DNA of 54,940 nucleotides from positions 1-54,940 of the forward strand of contig JAUSBC010000046.1 in assembly GCA_030652215.1 (NCBI GenBank). The letters run 5' to 3'. Position numbers and translations under genes: made by a program. Under the pieces are notes generated by a model that had not been told where the DNA came from, did no database searches, and worked only from the letters and a program-made list of their open reading frames with translations. This DNA comes from Sideroxyarcus sp. Its GTDB lineage: Bacteria > Pseudomonadota > Gammaproteobacteria > Burkholderiales > Gallionellaceae. Below are positions 16,635 through 25,674 of this stretch, one piece after another (position 1 is the first letter of the stretch; every line of letters begins with the position of its first letter).

Positions 16635-16662
16635 AAAAAACCGGGGCGGTTGCCCGCCCCGG
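16635..16662 (-). terminator. Intrinsic terminator or attenuator between the aldehyde dehydrogenase and DUF779 genes
   Basis: On the reverse strand CCGGGGCGG and CCGCCCCGG form a 9-bp stem with a 4-base loop (16641-16662), followed at once by TTTTTT (16640-16635) and then by the ribosome binding site of the DUF779 gene. This is a textbook intrinsic terminator placed inside an apparent two-gene operon. Confidence 0.75.
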
Positions 16663-16709
16663 AACAGTCGCCCGCAAGCGACACGTGGTTGTCGACAGCA
16701 ACTCAAGCA

Positions 16710-16727
16710 GGGTGCGCTTGCGCACCC
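16710..16727. repeat. Short hairpin downstream of the aldehyde dehydrogenase
   Basis: GGGTGCG and CGCACCC form a 7-bp stem around CTTG, with CTAC after it. Its flanks (CAGGGTGCG, CGCACCCTAC) resemble the GTAGGGTGGGC type palindromes seen elsewhere in the window. No U-tract follows on either strand. Confidence 0.5.
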
Positions 16728-16741
16728 TACAAACTTACCGC

Positions 16742-18262
<1,521 letters not shown>

Positions 18263-18333
18263 GTGTTTCTCCTCATTTATGTTTATGGGCGATTGGATCA
18301 ATCGTCTGCAATGCGGTATTGCAATCTTTATTA

Positions 18334-18349
18334 CTCAAGTATCGTGCCA
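18334..18349 (-). promoter_or_regulatory. Candidate sigma-54 promoter of the aldehyde dehydrogenase
   Basis: The reverse strand reads TGGCACGATACTTGAG from 18349 to 18334. This matches the sigma-54 consensus TGGCACG-N4-TTGCA except at the last two positions, with correct spacing. It lies about 70 bases before the start codon and is paired with an adjacent gene for a sigma-54 activator. Confidence 0.7.
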
Positions 18350-18444
18350 TGCCGGAGTGACGATGCAAGCCAATGTATCCAAATGATTTACGGTAAACCT
18401 GCGTGCATGCGAGCCACCTCCCGCAACGCTCCATAGCGCAACAC

Positions 18445-18463
18445 CTGTCACAAAACGAGACAG
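18445..18463. promoter_or_regulatory. Candidate activator-binding site (CTGTC-N9-GACAG)
   Basis: A 5-bp-arm inverted repeat about 100 bases upstream of the -24/-12 element, the distance and form expected of an enhancer site for an AcoR-type regulator. Only one copy was seen. Confidence 0.45.
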
Positions 18464-18571
18464 TCGTACAGGAATGGCCGATACAACTATTGCATTGCGT
18501 TTTTGCCCTCCTATACTTGACCAAAATACTAAAAACATAAGTTGCAACATCTGGTGACGGGAGAGACACAC

Positions 18572-20479
18572 ATGCACATGAATCAATCCGTATTGGCTTT
18601 GCGCCAGGCGCGCTCGCAACTGCTGGAGCACGGCGATTTTCCGTCCGACAGCATAGACGTGCGCGTCGCGCGTTCCTGGCGGCGCAGCCTGGATGCGGGC
18701 CTGATGCCCACCGGGCGACTGGCCGACAGCGAATACTGCACCGGCAGCAACCTGCGCCACGCACTGGCGGGCAACCACGACCTGCTGGCCCACTCGCGCC
18801 CCGTCATGGACTACCTGTTCGAGCAGGTGCGGCACAGCCACAGCATGGTGATCCTGGCCGACAAACGCGCCACGCTGATGCACACCATGGGCGATGTGGA
18901 TTTCCTGAGCAAGGCCGAGCGCGTTGCACTGGCCACCGGGTCGTCCTGGCTGGAACAGCACCGCGGCACCAACGCCATCGGCACGTCTCTGGCCGAAGGC
19001 AACAGCATCGAGATCCACGGCGCCGAACACTTCCTCGAACGCAACGTATTTCTCACCTGCGCGGCCGCACCCATCATGTCGGCGACGGGCGAAATGCTGG
19101 GCGTCATCGACATTTCCGGCGACCAGCGCAGCCGCCATCCGCACACGCTGGGCCTGGTCGGCATGGCCGCGCGCATGATCGAAAACCGCCTCGTCGTCGC
19201 CGCCTGCCGCCGCCACATCCGCCTGCACCTGCACGCCCAACCCGAAGGCATCGGCTCCGTGGCCGAAGGCATCATCGCCGTTTCCGAAGATGGCTGGATC
19301 GTCGGTGCCAACCGCACCGGGCTGGCCTTGCTCCGCCTCACGCCGGCCGACCTCGGCGCAACTCCGCTCACGCGCCACATCGATGTGCGTTTCGAGGATT
19401 TGCTGGCGCGCCACAAACGCCGCCCCGACCAGCCGGTACAGTTGCGCCTGCGCGACGGCACCGCGCTGTTTGCGCAGGTGTATGCCGAGCAGTCTGCATT
19501 GACGATCACCCCACCCGCGGCTGCGCTCACGCCGCCGAACGACGCGCTGGCCCGGCTCGACACGGGCGATCTGCGTTGGCGCGGCGCCACCGAGAAGGCA
19601 CGGCGCATCGCGGGCAAGCCGATCCCGTTGCTGATCCACGGCGAATCCGGCGTCGGCAAAGAATTGTTCGCGCGCGCCGTGCACGACAGCGGCCCGCGCG
19701 CCGAAGGCCCGTTCGTGGCGATCAACTGCGCAGCCCTGCCGGAGAACCTGATCGAGGCGGAATTGTTCGGCTACTCGTCGGGCGCCTTCACCGGCGCGAA
19801 ACGCGAGGGCAGCATCGGCCGACTGCGTGAAGCGCACGGCGGCACGCTGTTCCTGGACGAGATCGGCGACATGCCGCTGTCCATGCAAACCCGTTTGCTG
19901 CGCGTGCTGCAGGAGCGGCAAGTCACCCCACTCGGCGGCGGACGCGCGGTCGATGTCGACTTCGCGCTGATCTGCGCCACGCACTGCAAGTTGCGCGAGC
20001 AGGCCGAACAGGGGATTTTCCGCAGCGACCTGTATTACCGCATCAACGGCCTTACCGTGAATCTGCCCGCCCTGCGCGAGCGCAGCGATTTCCGGGCGCT
20101 CACCGAACGGCTGCTGGCCTACCTCAACCCGAAGCGCGAAATATCACTTGCGCCGGACCTGATGGAGCAACTGGGCAAGCATGCATGGCCGGGAAACCTG
20201 CGCCAGTACTCCAGCGTATTGCGCACGGCCATTGCCATGCTCGACGAACACGAAGAGCAAATCGACTGGCGGCATTTGTCCGACGATCTGGTCGAAGAAC
20301 TCAACGCGCTGCCGCTACACAGCACACCGGTGGCCGCGGCCGAAGCACCGCAAAACCTCAAGGCACTTTCGCGCACGGCCATCCAGCACGCTCTGGAGAG
20401 CAGTCGCGGCAACATCTCCGAAGCGGCGCGCCGGCTCGGCATCAGCCGCCAGACGCTGTACCGCAAACTCAACGGCTGA
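18572..20479 (+). CDS. acoR-like: Sigma-54-dependent activator, AcoR-like
   Basis: A 635-residue enhancer-binding protein: a GAF-type sensory domain (about 75-200, EQHRGTNAIGTSLAEG and CAAAPI), a central AAA+ domain (about 330-520) and a Fis-type helix-turn-helix at the C-terminus (ISEAARRLGISRQTLYRKL). Walker A is GESGVGKELFAR, the sigma-54 contact loop is GAFTGAK and Walker B is GGTLFLDEIGD. The linker before the AAA+ domain has a degenerate PAS-like region. The ATG at 18572 follows GGGAGAG; a TTG at 18542 would also be in frame. It is divergent from the aldehyde dehydrogenase, as acoR-type genes are from their targets, so it probably activates that gene in response to a small alcohol, ketone or aldehyde. 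Confidence 0.92.
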   Translation: MHMNQSVLALRQARSQLLEHGDFPSDSIDVRVARSWRRSLDAGLMPTGRLADSEYCTGSNLRHALAGNHDLLAHSRPVMDYLFEQVRHSHSMVILADKRATLMHTMGDVDFLSKAERVALATGSSWLEQHRGTNAIGTSLAEGNSIEIHGAEHFLERNVFLTCAAAPIMSATGEMLGVIDISGDQRSRHPHTLGLVGMAARMIENRLVVAACRRHIRLHLHAQPEGIGSVAEGIIAVSEDGWIVGANRTGLALLRLTPADLGATPLTRHIDVRFEDLLARHKRRPDQPVQLRLRDGTALFAQVYAEQSALTITPPAAALTPPNDALARLDTGDLRWRGATEKARRIAGKPIPLLIHGESGVGKELFARAVHDSGPRAEGPFVAINCAALPENLIEAELFGYSSGAFTGAKREGSIGRLREAHGGTLFLDEIGDMPLSMQTRLLRVLQERQVTPLGGGRAVDVDFALICATHCKLREQAEQGIFRSDLYYRINGLTVNLPALRERSDFRALTERLLAYLNPKREISLAPDLMEQLGKHAWPGNLRQYSSVLRTAIAMLDEHEEQIDWRHLSDDLVEELNALPLHSTPVAAAEAPQNLKALSRTAIQHALESSRGNISEAARRLGISRQTLYRKLNG

Positions 20480-20591
20480 CCCCAATCGCCTTACTCGCAG
20501 TCGCTGTATTGATTGAACTGTGGCAGTGCTTCGGGAATCGAACACGTGTCGGGATACCTATCCTCAACTTCTATTCAAGAAGGAGACAATC

Positions 20592-21104
20592 ATGGACACA
20601 ATGACTAAAACCACGACCGCATTGAGCGAATTCGTTACGTATCGCGTATTCAATGCGTCGGCAGAACGTATTTGGCGGGCCTGGACGGATCGCGAGCAAC
20701 TGATGCAATGGTTCGGCCCGCAGGGTTACATCATGACGCAGGCCAAGATGGATTTGCGCCCGGGCGGCATATTCCACTATGCGCTACGCTCGCCCGAAGG
20801 CCAGGAAATGTGGGGCAAATGGCTGTTCCGGGAAATCGAGGCACCGCAAAAGCTGGTGACGGTTGCATCGTTCTCCAATGCGCAAGGCGGAATCACGCGC
20901 CACCCCCTGTCGCCCGGCTGGCCGCTACAAATACTGTCCACCACGACGTTTAAGGAACTGGACGGCAAAACTACGGTAACGGTGCGCTGGGCTCCGCTGG
21001 ATGCGACGGAACAGGAACTGCAAACCTTTGCCGATGCGTATGACAGCATGAAGCAGGGCTGGAGCGGCACCTTTACGCAACTGGCGGCTTACCTCGACAA
21101 ATAG
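20592..21104 (+). CDS. SRPBCC-domain protein (AHSA1 type)
   Basis: A 170-residue single-domain protein of the START/SRPBCC superfamily, AHSA1 branch. FNASAERIWRAWTDREQLMQWFGP opens the fold and GWSGTFTQLAAYL ends it in the C-terminal helix. The cavity can bind hydrophobic ligands, but no catalytic role is evident. The ATG at 20592 has AAGGAG upstream. It is the first of seven small SRPBCC and VOC genes in the same direction, each with its own ribosome binding site. It starts 112 bases after the AcoR-like gene. Confidence 0.85.
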   Translation: MDTMTKTTTALSEFVTYRVFNASAERIWRAWTDREQLMQWFGPQGYIMTQAKMDLRPGGIFHYALRSPEGQEMWGKWLFREIEAPQKLVTVASFSNAQGGITRHPLSPGWPLQILSTTTFKELDGKTTVTVRWAPLDATEQELQTFADAYDSMKQGWSGTFTQLAAYLDK

Positions 21105-21195
21105 GCCGTCGGCAACGCCGTTGCGAACCGGAAACGGCCTATCGCACGGCGTTGTCGCAATTCGATGGGCAGGCACCATGCCAAGGAGTGTCGAC

Positions 21196-21720
21196 ATGTT
21201 CAAGACCCTCATCTCTACAGTTGTAATTGGCGCAGTTGCGATTTGTGCGCATGCCGCAACCAGACCGAACAATTTTCACGTCGAGCGCTCGACCGACGTC
21301 AACGCCCCACCCGAAAAAATATTCGCGCTGATTAACGACCTCCACAAATGGAACGACTGGACACCTTACGACAAAGACCCGGCGATGAAAAAAACCTACA
21401 GCGGTAATGCCAGCGGCAAGGGTGCCGCTTACGCTTGGTCAGGCAACCGGGAAGTCGGCGAGGGCGAAATCGCCATCACCGAATCTTCGCCTTCCTCGCG
21501 CATCGCTTTCGACCTGCACATGATCAAGCCCTTCGAGGCACACGACCATGTCGTGTTTGCGCTCGATGCCAAGGGCGACACCACCACCGTCAACTGGATC
21601 ATGGAAGGCAGGCAGCCCTTTCTCGCGAAAGTCATGAGCGTATTTGTGAGCATGGACAAGATGGTCGGCAAAGATTTTGAAACCGGGTTGGCGCGGCTGA
21701 AAGCGCTGGCGGAAAAATAG
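21196..21720 (+). CDS. Exported SRPBCC (polyketide cyclase-like) protein
   Basis: A 174-residue protein with a signal peptide of about 20 residues (MFKTLISTVVIG, ending AHA) followed by an SRPBCC fold beginning NFHVERSTDVNAPPEKIFAL. The motif LHKWNDWTPYDKDPAMKKTYSG is typical of the polyketide cyclase-like branch. A signal peptide on such a domain is less common and places it in the periplasm, or at the membrane if uncleaved. The start has AAGGAG upstream. No ligand can be inferred. Confidence 0.82.
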   Translation: MFKTLISTVVIGAVAICAHAATRPNNFHVERSTDVNAPPEKIFALINDLHKWNDWTPYDKDPAMKKTYSGNASGKGAAYAWSGNREVGEGEIAITESSPSSRIAFDLHMIKPFEAHDHVVFALDAKGDTTTVNWIMEGRQPFLAKVMSVFVSMDKMVGKDFETGLARLKALAEK

Positions 21721-21762
21721 ACGCCGGCCCTGGCGGTCGGCCGAACACAAGGAGAGCGCATC

Positions 21763-22248
21763 ATGCAAAAGATCACGCCTTTTCTGTGGTTCGACACCGA
21801 GGCCGAAGACGCCATGAATTATTACGTCTCTATTTTCAGAAACTCCAGGGTATTGGGTGTGCAGCGCTACGGAGAAGCCGGCGCACGATCTTCCGGGAAA
21901 CCGCAGGGGTCGGTAATGACGGCGAGTTTCGTGCTCCACGGCCAGGAATTCGTGGCCTTGAACGGCGGTCCGGACTACAGGATTTCGCCGGCCGTTTCCT
22001 TCGTGGTGAACTGCGAGACGCAGCAGGAGATCGACGACCTGTGGACAAAACTGAGCGCGGGCGGAGAAGAAATCCAGTGCGGCTGGCTGACCGACAAATT
22101 CGGCGTGTCGTGGCAGGTCGTTCCCGTTGTGCTGGGCAAATTGCTGGACGACCCCGATGCGGCAAAGAGCGAAAAAGTGATGCAGGCCCTGCTGCAAATG
22201 AAAAAGATCGACATCGCCGGTCTGCAGCACGCCTACAGCGGAAGATGA
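21763..22248 (+). CDS. VOC-family protein, PhnB-like
   Basis: A 161-residue protein of the glyoxalase/bleomycin-resistance (VOC) superfamily, PhnB branch. It opens ITPFLWFDTEAEDAMNYYVSIF and ends with the family's WQVVPVVLGKLLDDPD and ALLQMKKIDIAGL segments. Proteins of this branch are often annotated as 3-demethylubiquinone methyltransferase, without support. Start has AAGGAG upstream. It follows the exported SRPBCC gene by 42 bases. Confidence 0.85.
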   Translation: MQKITPFLWFDTEAEDAMNYYVSIFRNSRVLGVQRYGEAGARSSGKPQGSVMTASFVLHGQEFVALNGGPDYRISPAVSFVVNCETQQEIDDLWTKLSAGGEEIQCGWLTDKFGVSWQVVPVVLGKLLDDPDAAKSEKVMQALLQMKKIDIAGLQHAYSGR

Positions 22249-22267
22249 CTGCAGCGGGAGAGCCGCC

Positions 22268-22663
22268 ATGACCATACAACTGGATCACACCATCGTCCCC
22301 TCGCACAGCCAGGTTGCATCGGCACAGCGCTTGGCGGAACTGCTCGATGTTCCCTGGGCTGCAAGCGGGCTCGGGCCGTTTTCTCCCGTCTATGTCAACG
22401 ACGGGCTGACGCTCGACTTCCTGGACACGAACGAAGATTACCCCGTTTACCATTTCTGCTTCCGCGTAAGCGAGCCGGAGTTCGATGCCATTCTGGCGCG
22501 CATCAAGGCGGCGGGCATCAGGTATCGCAGCACGCCGCACGGCCCCGTGGACATGCAGGTCGGCGCGCAATACGGCAACGTGTACTGGAATGAACCGGAC
22601 GGGCACAACTGGGAAATGCTGACCGTCAGTTATGCGCGACCGCCATCAGACAGTCATCACTGA
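22268..22663 (+). CDS. VOC-family (glyoxalase-like) protein
   Basis: A 131-residue single VOC module: LDHTIVPSHSQ at the first strand, FPVYVND-like segment (FSPVYVNDGLTLDFLD) in the middle and YWNEPDGHNWEMLTVSY at the end, where His and Glu of the second half-site are in place. It begins 20 bases after the PhnB-like gene, with GGGAG upstream. The substrate is unknown. Confidence 0.83.
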   Translation: MTIQLDHTIVPSHSQVASAQRLAELLDVPWAASGLGPFSPVYVNDGLTLDFLDTNEDYPVYHFCFRVSEPEFDAILARIKAAGIRYRSTPHGPVDMQVGAQYGNVYWNEPDGHNWEMLTVSYARPPSDSHH

Positions 22664-22682
22664 ATCATTTCGGGAGAACGCC

Positions 22683-23132
22683 ATGAAACCCATGCATTTT
22701 TCAATCGCCATCGCAGCGCCCAAGGAAAAAGTCTGGAACACCATGCTGCAACAGGAGACCTACCGCATCTGGACCGCCGAATTCGGCGAGGGCGGATACT
22801 ACGAGGGTTCCTGGGAGCAGGGCGAAAAGATTCGCTTTCTCGGCCCTGGCGGCACAGGCGGCATGACCTCCGTCATCGCCGAGAACAAACCCTGGCGTTT
22901 CATCTCCATCAAGCATCTGGGCATCATCAAGAACGGGATCGACGACACGGAAAGTGAGGAAGCTAAAGCGTGGTCGCACGTCTACGAGAATTACACCTTC
23001 GAAGAGAAGGATGGCATCACCGAAGTACAGGTTGATATGTCCGCCATTCCGCAGGAGTTCGACGACTACATGACCAATACCTGGCCCAAGGCGCTGGCCA
23101 AACTGAAAGCGCTGTGCGAGCAGCACATATAA
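22683..23132 (+). CDS. SRPBCC-domain protein
   Basis: A 149-residue SRPBCC protein: FSIAIAAPKEKVWNTML at the start, YRIWTAEFGEGGYYEGSW after it and WPKALAKLKALCEQ as the C-terminal helix. ATG 22683 was chosen because it has GGGAGAACGCC before it; a longer reading would overlap the preceding gene by 32 bases. Third SRPBCC member of the cluster. Function unknown. Confidence 0.84.
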   Translation: MKPMHFSIAIAAPKEKVWNTMLQQETYRIWTAEFGEGGYYEGSWEQGEKIRFLGPGGTGGMTSVIAENKPWRFISIKHLGIIKNGIDDTESEEAKAWSHVYENYTFEEKDGITEVQVDMSAIPQEFDDYMTNTWPKALAKLKALCEQHI

Positions 23133-23166
23133 AGGCCCTGAAAGCACCCTACTGGAGGAACCCGAA

Positions 23167-23604
23167 ATGGCTAAAGTCAGCACCTATTTGAATTTTCCGC
23201 GCACCACCGAAGCCGCCTTCCTGTTTTACAAATCGGTGTTCCGCACCGAATTTTCCATGCCCATCGCCCGCTTCAAGGACACCCCGCCGCAGCCGGACCA
23301 GCCGCCGCTGGCGAAGGCCGACCGGGAACTGGTGATGCATGTCGCGCTGCCCATACTCGGCGGACATGTGCTGATGGGGACGGATGCGCCCGAATCGCTG
23401 GGCTTCACCGTCAAGTACGGCAATAGCATGTACCTGAATCTCGAACCGGACACGCGCGCGGAAACCGAACGCCTGTTCAAGGCGCTCGCCGACGGCGGGA
23501 AAGTGGAAATGCCGCTGCAGGAAATGTTCTGGGGCGGCTATTTCGGCAGCCTGGTGGACAAGTTCGGCGTGTGCTGGATGTTCAACTGTGAAAGCAAAAC
23601 CTGA
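23167..23604 (+). CDS. VOC-family protein, PhnB-like
   Basis: A 145-residue VOC protein of the PhnB branch: YLNFPRTTEAAFLFYKSVFRTEF at the start (split by the family aromatic cluster), GGHVLMGTDAPE in the middle and WGGYFGSLVDKFGVCWMFN at the end. It resembles the E. coli PhnB/YjdN layout. The start has GGAGGAACCCGAA upstream. Substrate unknown. Confidence 0.85.
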   Translation: MAKVSTYLNFPRTTEAAFLFYKSVFRTEFSMPIARFKDTPPQPDQPPLAKADRELVMHVALPILGGHVLMGTDAPESLGFTVKYGNSMYLNLEPDTRAETERLFKALADGGKVEMPLQEMFWGGYFGSLVDKFGVCWMFNCESKT

Positions 23605-23886
23605 TCTGCCGGTTTTCAACCAGCGCCACACCGCAACCGTTCGCCACGGCGACGAAGCGGCCTGCAGGAAACATACGGACACGGGATTTTACGAAGGACG
23701 GGGAAGCGCACTCGACCAACTGTTTGCGTATACCAGAAAAAAGCGAGCGGGTCTGCTGTTTGCCCGCTACGTGAAACCCGGAACAAGGAGAACAATAAAA
23801 GTCCGGATTGCATTGCGAATTGCAGCGCGAACCATTTGCGGCAAACGCCATCCGCCCGGACATGATCTATCGTAAAGGAGAACATC
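23605..23886 (+). other. 282-base gap inside the VOC/SRPBCC cluster, possible deletion scar
   Basis: No convincing gene. A good ribosome binding site (AAGGAGAACAAT, about 23784-23795) is followed by AAAAGTCC and not a start codon, and almost the same site (AAAGGAGAACATC) recurs just before the next gene at 23887. This looks like the start of a lost gene. An open frame from 23588 overlaps the upstream gene and has no family likeness. Confidence 0.35.
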
Positions 23887-24363
23887 ATGAGTACAGTCAA
23901 CTACATTCCCGAAGGTTACAACCCGATCACGCCATATCTGATCGTGCGCGATTGCGCGGCCGCCATCAGCTTCTATCAGCGCGTGTTCGGCGCAAAAGAG
24001 ATCGGGCGCATTTCCATGCCGGACGGCGTCATCGGCCATGCCGAGCTGCGCATCGGCGATGCCGTGATCATGCTGGCGGAAGAAATGCCCGAATGGAACA
24101 ACGTGAGCCCGATCACCCTGGGCGGATCGGGCGTCGGCATCGTGCTGTATGTACCCGATGTGGATGCCACCTACCGGCGCGCGCTGGATGCGGGCGCGAA
24201 GCAGATAGAACCGGTCAAGGATATGTTCTACGGCGACCGCTCCGGCATATTTACCGACCCCTTCGGACACAACTGGCACGTCATGACACACATCGAGAAC
24301 GTGACGTTCGAGGAAATCCAGAAACGCAGCGACGCGATGTTCGCGGAGACGGTAGGCGGCTGA
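23887..24363 (+). CDS. VOC-family protein, PhnB-like
   Basis: A 158-residue VOC protein: NPITPYLIVRDCAAAISFYQ, KEIGRISMPDGVIGHAELRIGD and DRSGIFTDPFGHNWHVMTH, each a hallmark of the PhnB/YdhR-like glyoxalase branch. The His and Glu/His positions of the paired motifs look intact. AAAGGAG lies upstream. It is the last VOC gene of the cluster and precedes the lipoprotein gene by about 80 bases. Confidence 0.87.
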   Translation: MSTVNYIPEGYNPITPYLIVRDCAAAISFYQRVFGAKEIGRISMPDGVIGHAELRIGDAVIMLAEEMPEWNNVSPITLGGSGVGIVLYVPDVDATYRRALDAGAKQIEPVKDMFYGDRSGIFTDPFGHNWHVMTHIENVTFEEIQKRSDAMFAETVGG

Positions 24364-24458
24364 AGTTTCGGGCCGGCAATCTGTAACAGCATCCATGCGG
24401 CAGCGGCGCAACGCGCCGCCGCCGCCGTCTGCAAACGAAACCGGCATGGAGAAAAACC

Positions 24459-25352
24459 ATCAACAAGCCGCCATTCATTGTTCTTGCGCTCATCCTGCTC
24501 TGCTGCGGCGGCTGCAGCGGGGTTGCGCTCGGCTATAACTATGCCGACTGGCTGCTGCGCTACCGTATCAACGATTACACCTCGTTCAGCGCCCCGCAGA
24601 AAGAAGAAATCCATCACGAGGTCGACAGCTATATGCGCTGGCATCGCAAGCATGCGCTGCCGGAATACACCGCGCTGTTGCAGAAACTCGGCGAGGCGAT
24701 CAACCGGGACGGTGCAGTGACGGAGGACACTGTTGCGCGCCTGAGAACCGAAAGCCACAAGCTGTACGAATTGACCATGACGCCCATGATCCGGCCTGCG
24801 GCACATGTGCTGAGCACCTTGGACAGCCGGCAAATCGCAAATCTCGACAAAAAGTTTGCCGACAAAAACCGCGAAGAACGGGAGAAGTTGCTGGCGGACA
24901 GCGAGCAGGAAATGCTCGCCCTGCGCGCGGAACGGCATGTGGAGTTTGTGGAACAATTGGCAGGCAGGCTGAGTGCTGCACAGAAGAAGGCAATCACCGA
25001 GTTGAGCCTGCACATCCCGTTCGCCACCCGGCACTACATCGAGCAACGCGAAGCCAAACAGGCCGGCTTGATTGCGCTGCTGAACGCCGGCGCGGGAGAA
25101 GAGCAGATCGCCGCATTGCTCCGCCAATGGATAAGCGCCCCCGAAACTTCCCGCTCGGCGCAACAGCAGCAAGCCATCGCGGCCTACGAGAATGCGATGA
25201 ATGGCATGACGGTACGGATATTCGAACTGCTGAGCGTCCGCCAGAAACAACGTCTGAGCGAGAAGGTGGCGGGCTATATAGGCGACTTTCAACAACTCGC
25301 CGCGCAAAACGATACCGAACTCGCCGCGTACGAATTGCCCCGGGCACAATAA
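24459..25352 (+). CDS. DUF6279-like lipoprotein with a defective or non-standard start
   Basis: The frame encodes a lipoprotein of about 297 residues: a hydrophobic leader with lipobox LLCCGGC, then GYNYADWLLRYRINDYTSF and a helical body rich in Glu, Arg and Gln, as in DUF6279. The leader begins INKPPFIVLALILL, but no ATG, GTG or TTG starts it. A GGAG lies seven bases before the ATC at 24459, exactly where a start codon is expected. Alternatively the ATG at 24446 would be in frame if the run of five A residues at 24452-24456 were four. The first full ATG inside the frame (24633) would remove the leader. Function unknown. Confidence 0.65.
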   Translation: MNKPPFIVLALILLCCGGCSGVALGYNYADWLLRYRINDYTSFSAPQKEEIHHEVDSYMRWHRKHALPEYTALLQKLGEAINRDGAVTEDTVARLRTESHKLYELTMTPMIRPAAHVLSTLDSRQIANLDKKFADKNREEREKLLADSEQEMLALRAERHVEFVEQLAGRLSAAQKKAITELSLHIPFATRHYIEQREAKQAGLIALLNAGAGEEQIAALLRQWISAPETSRSAQQQQAIAAYENAMNGMTVRIFELLSVRQKQRLSEKVAGYIGDFQQLAAQNDTELAAYELPRAQ

Positions 25353-25674
25353 ACCGGGCACGGATGCAACCCTGCTCATCCCAAACCATATCTCATTAAA
25401 TTGCTCGGGTACTCTGTCCAATGGGCAATCCCCGCAATGCCTTATTCCGCGCCACTCCCGGCGAAATTGAACGCAAGAGGAGGTCTGCAATAAAAGTGCC
25501 GCAGCAATTTTTCAACATCAGCCTCGTATATTTTTGCGCATAATCAACACGCGCCCACCATGTAGATATACAGTGCGCGCCGTAAAAATCCGGATTTGCA
25601 GATCAACAGGGCAATAAAGAAACTACAAACAGCCCCCTGCAATCTGAAGCTGCCCAATAGGAGGGGCGTGTGAC
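25353..25674. other. Gap upstream of the DUF4118-PAS-GGDEF gene
   Basis: About 320 bases with no convincing gene. It should contain the promoter of the downstream diguanylate cyclase. I see no clear terminator for the lipoprotein gene and no recognised riboswitch. The part near 25500-25620 is AT-richer. Confidence 0.5.

Larger units (their letters stand above)
18263..18571. other. Divergent regulatory region between the dehydrogenase and the AcoR-like activator
   Basis: A 309-base divergent region. It holds the -24/-12 element for the dehydrogenase and a CTGTC-N9-GACAG inverted repeat about 100 bases farther upstream (both listed). The activator's own promoter was not identified. No gene was seen inside. 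Confidence 0.7.

Noticed and set aside
23588..23875. 95-residue frame after the third VOC gene
   Set aside because: It overlaps the upstream gene's end, lacks a ribosome binding site, is very basic and matches no family I know.
25353..25674. c-di-GMP riboswitch before the diguanylate cyclase
   Set aside because: I could not find the conserved GEMM core or paired helices in this stretch.
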